Shown: in pieces, positions 1 through 6,907 of the stretch | How the letters are laid out: the number at the start of each line of letters is the position of its first letter | Numbering within the stretch: position 1 is the first letter of the stretch | Virus record (IMG/VR): IMGVR_UViG_3300031772_000094 | Location: 1 to 40,546 of that record | DNA: 40,546 nucleotides | Origin: a virus | Reading direction: 5' to 3' (one strand) | Position numbers and translations under genes: made by a program | The notes under the pieces: generated by a model | The model's input: the letters and a program-made list of their open reading frames with translations, nothing else | Told to the model about the DNA's origin: nothing | The model's database searches: none

Positions 1-1810
1 TTACCGCACCCGCCCGTTCCTCTGGTGCAAATATGATGTTGCCGTTAGTATCTAATAAATTCCCCGACAATCTAATATTCCCCGCTACATGCAACAACGC
101 CCCCGGCGTCGTCGTCCCGATGCCGACGTTGCCGTTGGAAGTGGCGAAATAAGCGGAGCCAGTGGAACCGATTTGGGTAGTGGAAGCGTTGCCCATAGTT
201 AATTTTCCGCTATGTGTCCAATTACCCGTAATAGTTTCATCGGCGTATGTTCTGGCAAGTCCTTCGTCAGCTATCGTAATCGGTGATTCAAAGTGAGAAT
301 AATAGTTATTATTTTGATAAGTCCAATGGATTGTTTTTGCTTGATTTGAATCTGTCCAGCCCTTAACAACCATTACAAGTCGGTCTGTTCCATCAGAATT
401 AAAAGGAAAGTCAGTAAGTCCAATAAAATTAGCAATAAATTCAGCGACAGATGCTGAATTTATTTCAGTAGTAGTGGCTTGTCCGATATAGGATTCCACT
501 CCTGCGGAATCTCTCTTATAACCGTTAAATTCAAGTTTTGATATTCCACTCGGAGAATCAACATAAGTATAAGCTCTAATTCTTGTTAGTCCTGCGGGGT
601 AATTTAAGATAGCAATATCGGTGGTAGTCGAGATATAAGTATCTATCGTGCAATAACCGCCTGCTATATCAGAGTCAGCCCCACAAGACTCATCAATAGC
701 GACAGCACCTTTTGGATAAGTAAGCATATCTTCATAAATTCCAATTTCGGAGGTATCGTTATTGGGATAAAAATTAACTTGGCTTCCTTCAAATCCAGGC
801 GTATCCCAACATTCTCCAAGTCCGTTGCAGATTTGATTGATAGTTAAAGTGCCAGTGGTAGAAGCGTTGGTGAAAGTCTGAAGTTCTGTCCAAGTATTCG
901 CTTGTGCCATATTAAGATTAAGCGCCGAAGTCCCGCCCAAAGAGATAAGCGAAGTTCCGATTGTAATACTTCCCGAAGAAGTAAGGCCGATAGTTGAATT
1001 TGTTAAGGAAGTATTGGCGATTGTTGAACTGGCCAAATCCCATTTATTATTCCAAGAAGTCTGCATAGCAGTAGTTGGAATAAGATAACCTGAAGTTAGA
1101 GAGAAATCTCCCGTAGCGGAAGTGTAAGTTAAACCTGTAGCCGAAGAAGAAATCGCGACTCTAGAACGAGCGTCGGTGTAAAACAGGTTTACGTTTTCAA
1201 CTAAATCCGAAGTTTTTATCGCCATTGAAGAAGTAGCTACGATTGAAATAGCATTGACCGAACGGGAAAGAGGATAATTGAAGGTTAAAGGATTTTCATA
1301 AGTTCCGAAATCCGAAACTTGGCTTTTAGTAATTGAAAGATTTGAAAGAGTGATAATTGAAGCGATTGAACTGGAAGCCGCCATTCTGTTGTCCCAAAGA
1401 GTGTTAGACCAATATTTATTTATTGAACCCTCATCTAAACCGTTAGTAGTGGTCGCATACCAGGAAGTAAGCGAAAGATAACCGGTAATCGTAATATCAT
1501 CAGGAATATAAGCATCCTCGATAGAAGTTCCATGCCATACGCCGGTAGTAATAGTGCCGATCGTGCTTAATTGAGGAAAAGAAGTCGTGGCCATTAAGGT
1601 ATTCACCTGATAGGTCAGAGTTGATTTTGAAGTAGTGGCATTAGCACCAATACGAGTTTCAAGGGCATTCCACATTTCCGACTCTATGACATCGCCATCT
1701 TCAACGACATTCTCTGTAGTCGGAAAGGTATTCGCCAAAGCAAACCCAAATCCTACAAAAAGCAGAATTAAGACAATAAAAGATAAAATGTTATTTCGTA
1801 ATAATTTCAT
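1..1810 (-). CDS. Tail fibre-like protein with signal peptide (N-terminal part, runs off left edge)
   Basis: About 603 residues are visible with no stop before the edge. The start at 1810 gives a typical signal peptide: basic MKLLRN, then a hydrophobic run to about residue 26 ending in FALA. A DGDVIESEMWNAL segment follows, then long Ser/Thr-rich beta-type sequence (many TST/TTT runs). Near the cut end stands a GNVGIGTTTP motif followed by a LHVAGN block, a module common in phage fibres and bacterial adhesin-like proteins. The fibre remnant at the right edge starts inside the same kind of module and carries the missing C-terminus, so both are probably one gene. The role is inferred: receptor-binding or appendage protein. 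The leader is AT-rich without a Shine-Dalgarno motif. Confidence 0.8.
   Translation of the reverse strand, partial: MKLLRNNILSFIVLILLFVGFGFALANTFPTTENVVEDGDVIESEMWNALETRIGANATTSKSTLTYQVNTLMATTSFPQLSTIGTITTGVWHGTSIEDAYIPDDITITGYLSLTSWYATTTNGLDEGSINKYWSNTLWDNRMAASSSIASIITLSNLSITKSQVSDFGTYENPLTFNYPLSRSVNAISIVATSSMAIKTSDLVENVNLFYTDARSRVAISSSATGLTYTSATGDFSLTSGYLIPTTAMQTSWNNKWDLASSTIANTSLTNSTIGLTSSGSITIGTSLISLGGTSALNLNMAQANTWTELQTFTNASTTGTLTINQICNGLGECWDTPGFEGSQVNFYPNNDTSEIGIYEDMLTYPKGAVAIDESCGADSDIAGGYCTIDTYISTTTDIAILNYPAGLTRIRAYTYVDSPSGISKLEFNGYKRDSAGVESYIGQATTTEINSASVAEFIANFIGLTDFPFNSDGTDRLVMVVKGWTDSNQAKTIHWTYQNNNYYSHFESPITIADEGLARTYADETITGNWTHSGKLTMGNASTTQIGSTGSAYFATSNGNVGIGTTTPGALLHVAGNIRLSGNLLDTNGNIIFAPEERAGAV
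111..133. repeat. 23-bp direct repeat, copy 1 (other copy 40422-40444)
   Basis: An identical 23-bp stretch lies here and at 40422-40444. It encodes the GNVGIGTTT motif in both fibre fragments. Such internal fibre repeats are natural recombination points and also points where an assembly of a circular genome tends to break. Confidence 0.85.
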
Positions 1811-1820
1811 ATTGATAAAG

Positions 1821-2015
1821 TTAAGTTTTTAATTCTTTAGTGCTTGATTCCGCCACTTTCGGCTCTTTAGTTGTTTCGTATCCGGAAGTTTCGCCAAATC
1901 TTGCTGAACCGAAAGTTCCGTGTCCGAATCCGGTGGATTGGCTTTTTAAAGTTCCGCTTCTCGGTTTTTCCTCCAATGTGGGAGTGCTTGTAGGTTTTGC
2001 TTCAATGGTTGCCAT
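1821..2015 (-). CDS. Small Thr/Ser/Glu-rich hypothetical protein (64 aa)
   Basis: This gene lies between the adaptor-like gene, which ends 2 bases upstream, and the fibre gene, which starts 10 bases downstream. The sequence is low-complexity and polar (TSTPTLEEKP, SGTLKSQSTGFGHGTFGSA), with no predicted fold, membrane segment or cysteine. I do not recognise a family. The tight spacing on both sides is the main support for it being real. A small disordered virion or assembly factor is possible. Confidence 0.55.
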   Translation of the reverse strand: MATIEAKPTSTPTLEEKPRSGTLKSQSTGFGHGTFGSARFGETSGYETTKEPKVAESSTKELKT

Positions 2016-2017
2016 AT

Positions 2018-2746
2018 TTATAATGAAAATCCGTCATCGTATAAATCCGCCGAAGGCGGAAGTTCGCCGACAATTTCCAAATTTAAATCTTCTCGCGCGA
2101 TAGCGTTTAATTGCCTTTCCAAATCATTCTGGTAATTCTTTTCCGTTTCATTAAGCGGTATCGGCTTAGGTCTGCTTCCTTTCCATTCGATAGAAACGCG
2201 CCGGGCCAAGAGTTCGTGGAATTGGCGGGGGAATCCGTGCGTTGTGGTTGAAGGGTCAACGGACATATCGGTAGTGCTTCCCGTGCCGCTTATAATCGGA
2301 TTTGCCGGATAAGTCAGATACCAATATCTCAATCCGTTCGTAACGGCCGAGATAGTTCCTGAAAGAATTTGTATCGCGCGGCGCCGGATATAGTAAAAAC
2401 ATTCTCCTAAAACATTGGCGTAATCTTTTACAATTTCGCTTTCCGTTTCCGAACCTTCGTAATCTTTTATTGCGACAAGAGGAATACGGGAATCGCTGGC
2501 GGAAAACTTAACCTCAATCTTAACCAGGCTATTTAGTCGGTCATCCGGTATCGCGTAAGACCTTTGATCCGCCACAAGGCTATCCGTTGCAGGCACGGCA
2601 AAAATCATCGGATTTTTCTCGGTAATCAATGAGGAAATTTCATCTTTGAAAGTTTTTACAAGTGGAAGTTTATTTGCTGGCGTAAAAGTAGTATCATTCG
2701 TGCCACACTTGAAATTTATTAGACTATTTAATTCTGCTCCATTCAC
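2018..2746 (-). CDS. Putative head-tail adaptor (connector) protein, 242 aa
   Basis: The position after the capsid genes and before the fibre is that of a connector. The C-terminal part, with HELLARRVSIEWKGS followed by KPIPLNETEKNYQNDLERQL, looks like the helical tail of adaptor proteins found next to N4-gp56-type capsids. The N-terminal half (YAIPDDRLNSLVKIEVKF) resembles the beta part of that family, which covers residues in DNA-packaging connectors. No catalytic motif is seen. The protein probably binds the portal ring after DNA filling. Identification rests on pattern and gene order, not on a search. Confidence 0.6.
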   Translation of the reverse strand: MNGAELNSLINFKCGTNDTTFTPANKLPLVKTFKDEISSLITEKNPMIFAVPATDSLVADQRSYAIPDDRLNSLVKIEVKFSASDSRIPLVAIKDYEGSETESEIVKDYANVLGECFYYIRRRAIQILSGTISAVTNGLRYWYLTYPANPIISGTGSTTDMSVDPSTTTHGFPRQFHELLARRVSIEWKGSRPKPIPLNETEKNYQNDLERQLNAIAREDLNLEIVGELPPSADLYDDGFSL

Positions 2747-2760
2747 ATCTTTTAATTTAA

Positions 2761-2811
2761 CTAATAAAAGGGCAACCCGCCCTTATTCGAGGCTCGGCAG
2801 AGAGCCAAGCC
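2761..2811 (-). terminator. Tandem hairpins, second one terminator-like
   Basis: Read on the minus strand, an 8-bp stem GGCTTGGC / GCCGAGCC (2791-2811) is followed by AAGGGC-GGGTT-GCCCTT (2768-2784) and then TTATTAG. The first stem has a G.U pair on the minus strand but a C.A mismatch on the plus strand, so the minus-strand RNA is the one selected for. It may partly terminate or protect the capsid transcript upstream of the adaptor gene. Confidence 0.55.
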
Positions 2812-2825
2812 CCGTAAAGAACCGG

Positions 2826-3491
2826 TTACTTAACGTGGTAGAAAGCTCTGATAGTGGTGGTTGCCAAACCGGTCTGCCCATAGATTCTCACAACAAGATC
2901 GCCAACTCCGGGATAACTTTTGTAAGCTCCCATAGGACTTACCGCCATTGTGGAAGAAGTCGCGAAAAGAGAACTGCTTGAATCCTTATCGTTGGTGATG
3001 AATCCGGTTGTGGTAGCTCCGTTAAGTCCGAGTTTCATCGTAGAAAGACCGTAATCCAAGACCACTCTTTGGTAAGGATCATAATATGTCGAACCCCCAG
3101 GACCATTACTACTGAAAGAAACCGTGTCGAAATAACTTATGTCCTGATACACTCCGCTTGAAGTAGTGGAAGCAATCACACCGAATTTCAAAGTGGTGGT
3201 CGCGTTAGTAAGAGATTCCCATCCGATCTCAATTCTTGAAATACGGACTTCTCCTGACCACGGATGGGGAAACATATTGACGTTGGAAACATCAATAAGT
3301 TGCATGCCAAACGTGGTGGAGGTAGCGACCGTGATTACGGCGGCGGTATCTTCCTCCTGCTGCTGCGTGGCGACTACGGTGTATTTGCTGGTGTAGCTCG
3401 CTCTCTGATAGACATAGGCGCTGGCCGTAACAGAGATCAGAAGAGCAAACACGATACCAGCCGTTAACAGAAATTTATTTTCTTTGCTCAT
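2826..3491 (-). CDS. Secreted or membrane-anchored structural-type protein (221 aa)
   Basis: The start at 3491 gives MSKENK and then a strong hydrophobic segment (residues 8-26, LLTAGIVFALLISVTASAYV), a signal peptide or N-terminal anchor. The rest is beta-rich and full of Thr/Ser (ATSTTFG, TNATTTLKFG, GLATTTIRAFYHVK), like the other fibre-type proteins of this genome. The gene sits directly after the capsid block. A head fibre or decoration protein is possible, but a secretion signal on a phage structural gene is odd. No known family is recognised. The leader has no Shine-Dalgarno motif. Confidence 0.75.
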   Translation of the reverse strand: MSKENKFLLTAGIVFALLISVTASAYVYQRASYTSKYTVVATQQQEEDTAAVITVATSTTFGMQLIDVSNVNMFPHPWSGEVRISRIEIGWESLTNATTTLKFGVIASTTSSGVYQDISYFDTVSFSSNGPGGSTYYDPYQRVVLDYGLSTMKLGLNGATTTGFITNDKDSSSSLFATSSTMAVSPMGAYKSYPGVGDLVVRIYGQTGLATTTIRAFYHVK

Positions 3492-3530
3492 AGGTCGAAT
3501 TTAAATTACTTAATAATTGCGTTTTTTGTT

Positions 3531-3863
3531 TTATCCGATTGCGATCCAGTTCAGCTGTTCGCTCGTTACATTCACATCCGTATCCAGTCCGATTATGAAA
3601 GTGGTGGCGGCAACGGTAATGCCGTTTGTGGTAACAACGGTTATATCTCCAGCTAACGCGCGTTTAAGCGCGGAAGCGGCAGCCATTCCTTCATACCATT
3701 CAAAGCTCGAGCTTGAAGCGTTCTGGTTTATCACTCTAATCCATCTTGCCTTGAAACCAACCGTAATAGTGATGGCCGCAGCCGTTCCGTCGGTAATATA
3801 TCTTCCAACGGCGACATTGCAGACGCTGGCTGGTTGTATTGATTGAGTTGATGTTATGGTCAT
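3531..3863 (-). CDS. Putative head decoration or structural protein (110 aa)
   Basis: A small protein of beta character (VGFKARWIRVINQNASSSSFEWYEGM, split over residues about 36-61, then GDITVVTTNGITVAATTFIIG). It lies two genes after the major capsid gene, where phages often encode a decoration, head fibre or minor structural protein. The phrase with an aromatic residue after a VRVIN-type strand is common in small phage structural proteins. No catalytic residues or membrane segment are seen. Function is inferred from context. Confidence 0.65.
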   Translation of the reverse strand: MTITSTQSIQPASVCNVAVGRYITDGTAAAITITVGFKARWIRVINQNASSSSFEWYEGMAAASALKRALAGDITVVTTNGITVAATTFIIGLDTDVNVTSEQLNWIAIG

Positions 3864-3906
3864 ACTCAGTTTTTAGTTTAGTTTGGAGTGCGATCTCCAA
3901 AGGTTT

Positions 3907-4338
3907 TTAAGATAACGCGTCGATTGATTTTTCGTCCCTGTCCAAACCGAAACGGGCGTCCATTTCGGCGTAAGCGGCTTCAACCTGCGCGTGTGCTTTT
4001 CTGATTACTTCCGCTATCTGATGAGGTAAAGAAACATAAGTGTTCTTCGGGATATTCAGTTTGTAGCCGTTAAGATTGACGATTTGCGGAACTGATTTTG
4101 CTTCTCCCGGTTCGTGAGGAATAAAGGTGACGATTTCGGATTGTTCCATCAACTTTTCCCTCATTACTTTGGCTTTCCCCTGATAATGCGTTATTTTCTG
4201 TCCATTCTTGTCGGGGGCTTCAAAAGCAAACCAAGAATGCTTTGTTTCTTTTTTAGCCGATTCATCCTTTTTGTTCTCTATTCTTTCCGGTTCGGCTTCC
4301 GGTTTTATCCGTTCTTCTTTTTTTTCTTTTTTAGTCAT
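3907..4338 (-). CDS. Capsid-adjacent hypothetical protein (143 aa)
   Basis: The N-terminus is highly charged (Lys/Glu repeats to about residue 33). A globular part follows with WFAFEAPDKNG, FIPHEPGEAKSVPQIVNLNGY and a helical C-terminus (AHAQVEAAYAEMDARFG). It directly follows the major capsid gene, as in other phages with N4-gp56-type capsids, and may be a minor head or completion protein. Its leader shares the TTTAATCGC...CTCATAAAAAA sequence with the capsid gene leader. I cannot name a family with certainty. Confidence 0.65.
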   Translation of the reverse strand: MTKKEKKEERIKPEAEPERIENKKDESAKKETKHSWFAFEAPDKNGQKITHYQGKAKVMREKLMEQSEIVTFIPHEPGEAKSVPQIVNLNGYKLNIPKNTYVSLPHQIAEVIRKAHAQVEAAYAEMDARFGLDRDEKSIDALS

Positions 4339-4369
4339 GATTTTTTATGAGCGATTAAACCTAATAATA

Positions 4370-5338
4370 TTAGGCAGTCACTCCATGCTGAAGAACCAAT
4401 AAGAAATCTTCGTTTAGGATTTTTGCCACAAATGTCGCTTTCCAAGCTGATGTGCTTCTCTGGTCTAACGGGTCCCCTGTACCGGCTGATCCGAGAGGCT
4501 TAACGATGTTCTCAAGGGCTTTGCCGGAAATCCTTGTGATTCCGTAAGCGTCGCCTGCGAGAATAATCGTGTAGTGGACATCGTTGCTATTCGCTCCTGC
4601 CGCTGAATTGACGTAAGCGTTCGTGGTCATGACGAAGCGAACTTCATCAAGAGCGCCGACTTCGCCTTCCATCAATCCTTCCTTGCTCGCGTATTTTTCA
4701 ACCGGGATGAAAGTGGTGATGAGTTTAAGATCGTAAAGAGTGTCTTCTGAAACGATACCGACAAAGCAGGGAGGAATAGGAGAGGAATTGTAGCCGGTTT
4801 TGGGGTCAATCATGGAGGTCATCTTCTGCGCGTTATTGCCCTGCAGAGTTCTGACCGCTTCCATAATTTCCGCTTTGCTGATGGGCATGTTCGCGGTTAT
4901 TTCATTGGTAGCGGTTGCGGTTGAAGCGTATTGGATTGTCGTGCCTGCCGCCAAAACCGTCCTTGTCAGTTGGTCAATGGAATTTCCCGCCTGTTGGCCC
5001 AAAAGTTTTGAAGTTTCGGTCAAGATAGGATCAAGAGTTTCCATTAAAACCTTATCGGTGATGGTGATAAAATCACCGTATTGAAGCGCGGTTGCGTTTA
5101 CGAAAGTTCTTGTTAGTTGACTTCCACTGGGAGTTACGCCTTCTGATAATGCGGTTGTATTTGCTGAAAGTAGTGAATAGCGGCTGAATCTGATTGAAGC
5201 AGTTCCGCTATTTGCGGGGATGTCTCTTATCTGCGCCCATTTGGTGTGGGTGAGGAAAGGACGCGCCGCCTGAAGCAAAGTGCGGTTATATACATAATTG
5301 ACTTCATCCGCAATCTGCGTTTTCGTTGTATTACTCAT
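4370..5338 (-). CDS. Major capsid protein, N4-gp56 family (322 aa)
   Basis: The sequence follows the N4-gp56 family pattern through its N-terminal two thirds: YNRTLLQAARPFLTH, a stretch on replacing contacts (IPANSGTASIRFSRYS), LSEGVTPSGSQLT, a QYGDFITITDKV strand and LGQQAGNSIDQLTRTVLAAGT. These proteins adopt the HK97 fold and build the icosahedral head. The length fits the family (about 300-400). The scaffold-like gene is just upstream and small head genes lie downstream, as expected. Its leader holds a 7-bp hairpin and no Shine-Dalgarno motif, although this should be one of the most highly translated genes. Confidence 0.9.
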   Translation of the reverse strand: MSNTTKTQIADEVNYVYNRTLLQAARPFLTHTKWAQIRDIPANSGTASIRFSRYSLLSANTTALSEGVTPSGSQLTRTFVNATALQYGDFITITDKVLMETLDPILTETSKLLGQQAGNSIDQLTRTVLAAGTTIQYASTATATNEITANMPISKAEIMEAVRTLQGNNAQKMTSMIDPKTGYNSSPIPPCFVGIVSEDTLYDLKLITTFIPVEKYASKEGLMEGEVGALDEVRFVMTTNAYVNSAAGANSNDVHYTIILAGDAYGITRISGKALENIVKPLGSAGTGDPLDQRSTSAWKATFVAKILNEDFLLVLQHGVTA

Positions 5339-5356
5339 AGTGCCGTTTTTTTATGA

Positions 5357-5379
5357 GCGTCGTCTTGCGAAAACGACGC
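5357..5379 (-). promoter_or_regulatory. Hairpin in leader of major capsid gene
   Basis: A perfect 7-bp inverted repeat GCGTCGT / ACGACGC with a 9-base loop lies 19 bases upstream of the capsid start. The flanking sequence (TTTAATCGC before, GCTCATAAAAAA after, minus strand) recurs without the hairpin upstream of the gene at 3907-4338, as if the hairpin had been set into a duplicated leader. It may stabilise the capsid mRNA or act as a processing site. Confidence 0.6.
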
Positions 5380-5386
5380 GATTAAA

Positions 5387-6025
5387 CTAACTTTGTAATG
5401 CCGGTGCGATTATTTTTCTGCTGAAATCCGCGTCTGACATTTCTTCCATATCGTCCACAGAAGGCAATCCGCTTGCTGTTTTTTCCGTCTTTGGCCTGTT
5501 TCCTCTGCCTTTTGTTTTGGAAAGATTGGCTTCAATGTCGGCCGCGCTTCTTTTCTTCGCGCCGGTTTGTTCTGCTGAACCGAACGCCAAGTGATGATAA
5601 ATCACGGCGGGCGGTATATGTTCGTAAGGCTTTACTCCGTTCTTTTCAAAGGTCATGAATCTTCTGATAAGTTTGTCGAAGTCTTTCGCTTCTGGTTCAT
5701 CCGCGTATAGGTTGTTCAGAAGGCTTTCCGTTTCTCTCGTGATTTCCGCTTCACGGAAAGGAGCGAATCGCTCATCCAGTTTCTTGTCCAATGCTTCATT
5801 TGCTTCCGGTGTCAGTTCTTCTTCCTCCTCCTCTTTGGCCTTCAGTTTTTCTATCTGTTTGTTCTTTCTGGCGATGATGTGCTGAAAAGTGCTTGTGCGG
5901 ACCGGAATTTCTGTTTCTTCTTCTTTCGGTTCGATTTCTGTATCACCCTCTTTTTTGTCGGGCTTAGGTTCGCCCCCCTCGATGACTTTTTCTTCGTCAT
6001 CGGAAACGATTTTATCGTCTGCCAT
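5387..6025 (-). CDS. Putative scaffolding protein (212 aa)
   Basis: A very acidic and lysine-rich protein (DDEEKVIEGG, EPKEEETEIP, KAKEEEEEELTPEANEA), with predicted long helices in the middle (RKNKQIEKLKAKEEEE) and a basic region near residues 170-190 (KTKGRGNRPKTEK). Placement directly before the major capsid gene is the classical scaffold position. No protease motif is seen. I take the ATG at 6025; an in-frame GTG at 6040 would add five residues. Function is inferred from composition and order. Confidence 0.75.
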   Translation of the reverse strand: MADDKIVSDDEEKVIEGGEPKPDKKEGDTEIEPKEEETEIPVRTSTFQHIIARKNKQIEKLKAKEEEEEELTPEANEALDKKLDERFAPFREAEITRETESLLNNLYADEPEAKDFDKLIRRFMTFEKNGVKPYEHIPPAVIYHHLAFGSAEQTGAKKRSAADIEANLSKTKGRGNRPKTEKTASGLPSVDDMEEMSDADFSRKIIAPALQS

Positions 6026-6080
6026 ATTTTTGTTTTGCACGCTTTATTTGAAACGGCGAGAAACAAATAAAACGGACAGA

Positions 6081-6099
6081 TTGAGTCGTAAGGACTCAA
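6081..6099 (-). other. Perfect 7-bp hairpin after tRNA-like element
   Basis: TTGAGTC-CTTAC-GACTCAA on the minus strand, followed by TCTGTCCGTTTTATTT. It stands directly 3' of the tRNA-like element. It could be a weak terminator or a processing hairpin. Confidence 0.5.
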
Positions 6100-6100
6100 G

Positions 6101-6179
6101 GGTAAGTGCGTATAAGAGATTTGAACTCTTGTCTCCGCTTTCGCGGAATATTAGACCACTATACTAATACACACTCACC
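6101..6179 (-). ncRNA. tRNA-like element with extended acceptor stem and no normal anticodon loop
   Basis: On the minus strand a 13-bp stem (two G.U pairs) joins 6167-6179 to 6101-6113. Inside it are a D-arm-like hairpin with an AGTGGTCTA loop, a stem TCCGC-GAAA-GCGGA at the anticodon position and a perfect T arm, AAGAG-TTCAAAT-CTCTT. D and T arms are clearly tRNA-like. The anticodon arm is instead a stem capped by a GNRA tetraloop. Opening two pairs would expose GAA (Phe), but without the usual U33. The body measures 67 bases from acceptor to acceptor, about five short of a normal tRNA. It may be a degenerate tRNA, or a structured RNA or processing site in the head transcript. Confidence 0.6.
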
Positions 6180-6188
6180 ATTGAATCC

Positions 6189-6479
6189 TCACTCTTTCGG
6201 ATAAGGATCAAGCTCCTCATCCTCTAAATCCGGGTTGTCAAGGCGCTGGATTATTTCTTTCGGCAGTTCTTTCAACTCATGCAAATGCGTTATCTTGTCT
6301 TTGATATTTTCCATAGCCAATTTGTAAGCGTCTGCCGGAAGGCTTGCTATGGAATCGCTGTCTCTTTCTTTTTCAAGTTTTTCAATTCTATCGTCTAACT
6401 CCTCGCAGATTATTTTCCAAAATTCCGATTTGGCGCTGGCTTGAAGTATTGCCTGAATTGTTTGTGGTGTTTTTCTCAT
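6189..6479 (-). CDS. Small helical hypothetical protein (96 aa)
   Basis: The start MRKTPQTIQ at 6479 overlaps the stop of the HNH gene (ATGA), which supports it over an in-frame ATG further upstream. The protein is mostly helical and charged (ELDDRIEKLEKERDSD, NIKDKITHLHELKELPKEI) and ends acidic (PDLEDEELDPYPKE). It lies between portal and scaffold. The terminase ends with a similar EEEVLDPYPNP string, perhaps by chance. No family is recognised; a small head-assembly factor is possible. Confidence 0.65.
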   Translation of the reverse strand: MRKTPQTIQAILQASAKSEFWKIICEELDDRIEKLEKERDSDSIASLPADAYKLAMENIKDKITHLHELKELPKEIIQRLDNPDLEDEELDPYPKE

Positions 6480-6895
6480 TGTGTTAAATGATGTTTTGAA
6501 TGGCATTTCTTACAAAGCGTTATTAAATTATCAGGATTGCAATTTTTCTTATCGTGGTTTTTATGATGAACTTCATTTCCGTATTGACTACAAATCTGGC
6601 AGATATAATTGTCCCGTTCCCGAATACTTCTTTTAAGGGTTTCCGTCCAATCGATTGAATAAGGTTCAAATGATTTACCACCTTTCCATTTCCAATTTTT
6701 CTCTCCTCTAACTGCCAGATATGGTTTTCCTTTATTCCAAGGAATCCTACCTACACAATTCTTATTCCCTAATGCTTTACCTTTTCTATTCTTCTTTATT
6801 TTTGCTATTGATTCTGGTGTCTGTCTAATGCCAATATGTGCTTTTCCGATATTCTTTTTCCAATCTGCTGAAAGTTGTTTAATTCCTTTTGGCAT
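6476..6895 (-). CDS. HNH homing-type endonuclease (139 aa)
   Basis: The C-terminal part is an HNH nuclease: CQICSQYGNEVHHKNHDKKN, then NPDNLITLCKKCHSKHH, with two Cys pairs for zinc and the His-His of the active site (residues about 96-138). The N-terminal half (IGKAHIGIRQTPESIAKIKK, NKGKPYLAVRGEKNWKWKGG) looks like NUMOD3-type DNA-binding repeats of homing endonucleases. It sits between portal and the next head gene, a usual landing place for free-standing homing endonucleases. It probably cuts intron-less or gene-less relatives and spreads by repair. No intron boundaries are visible around it. Confidence 0.85.
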   Translation of the reverse strand: MPKGIKQLSADWKKNIGKAHIGIRQTPESIAKIKKNRKGKALGNKNCVGRIPWNKGKPYLAVRGEKNWKWKGGKSFEPYSIDWTETLKRSIRERDNYICQICSQYGNEVHHKNHDKKNCNPDNLITLCKKCHSKHHLTQ

Positions 6896-6907
6896 AAATT
6901 ACTTATA

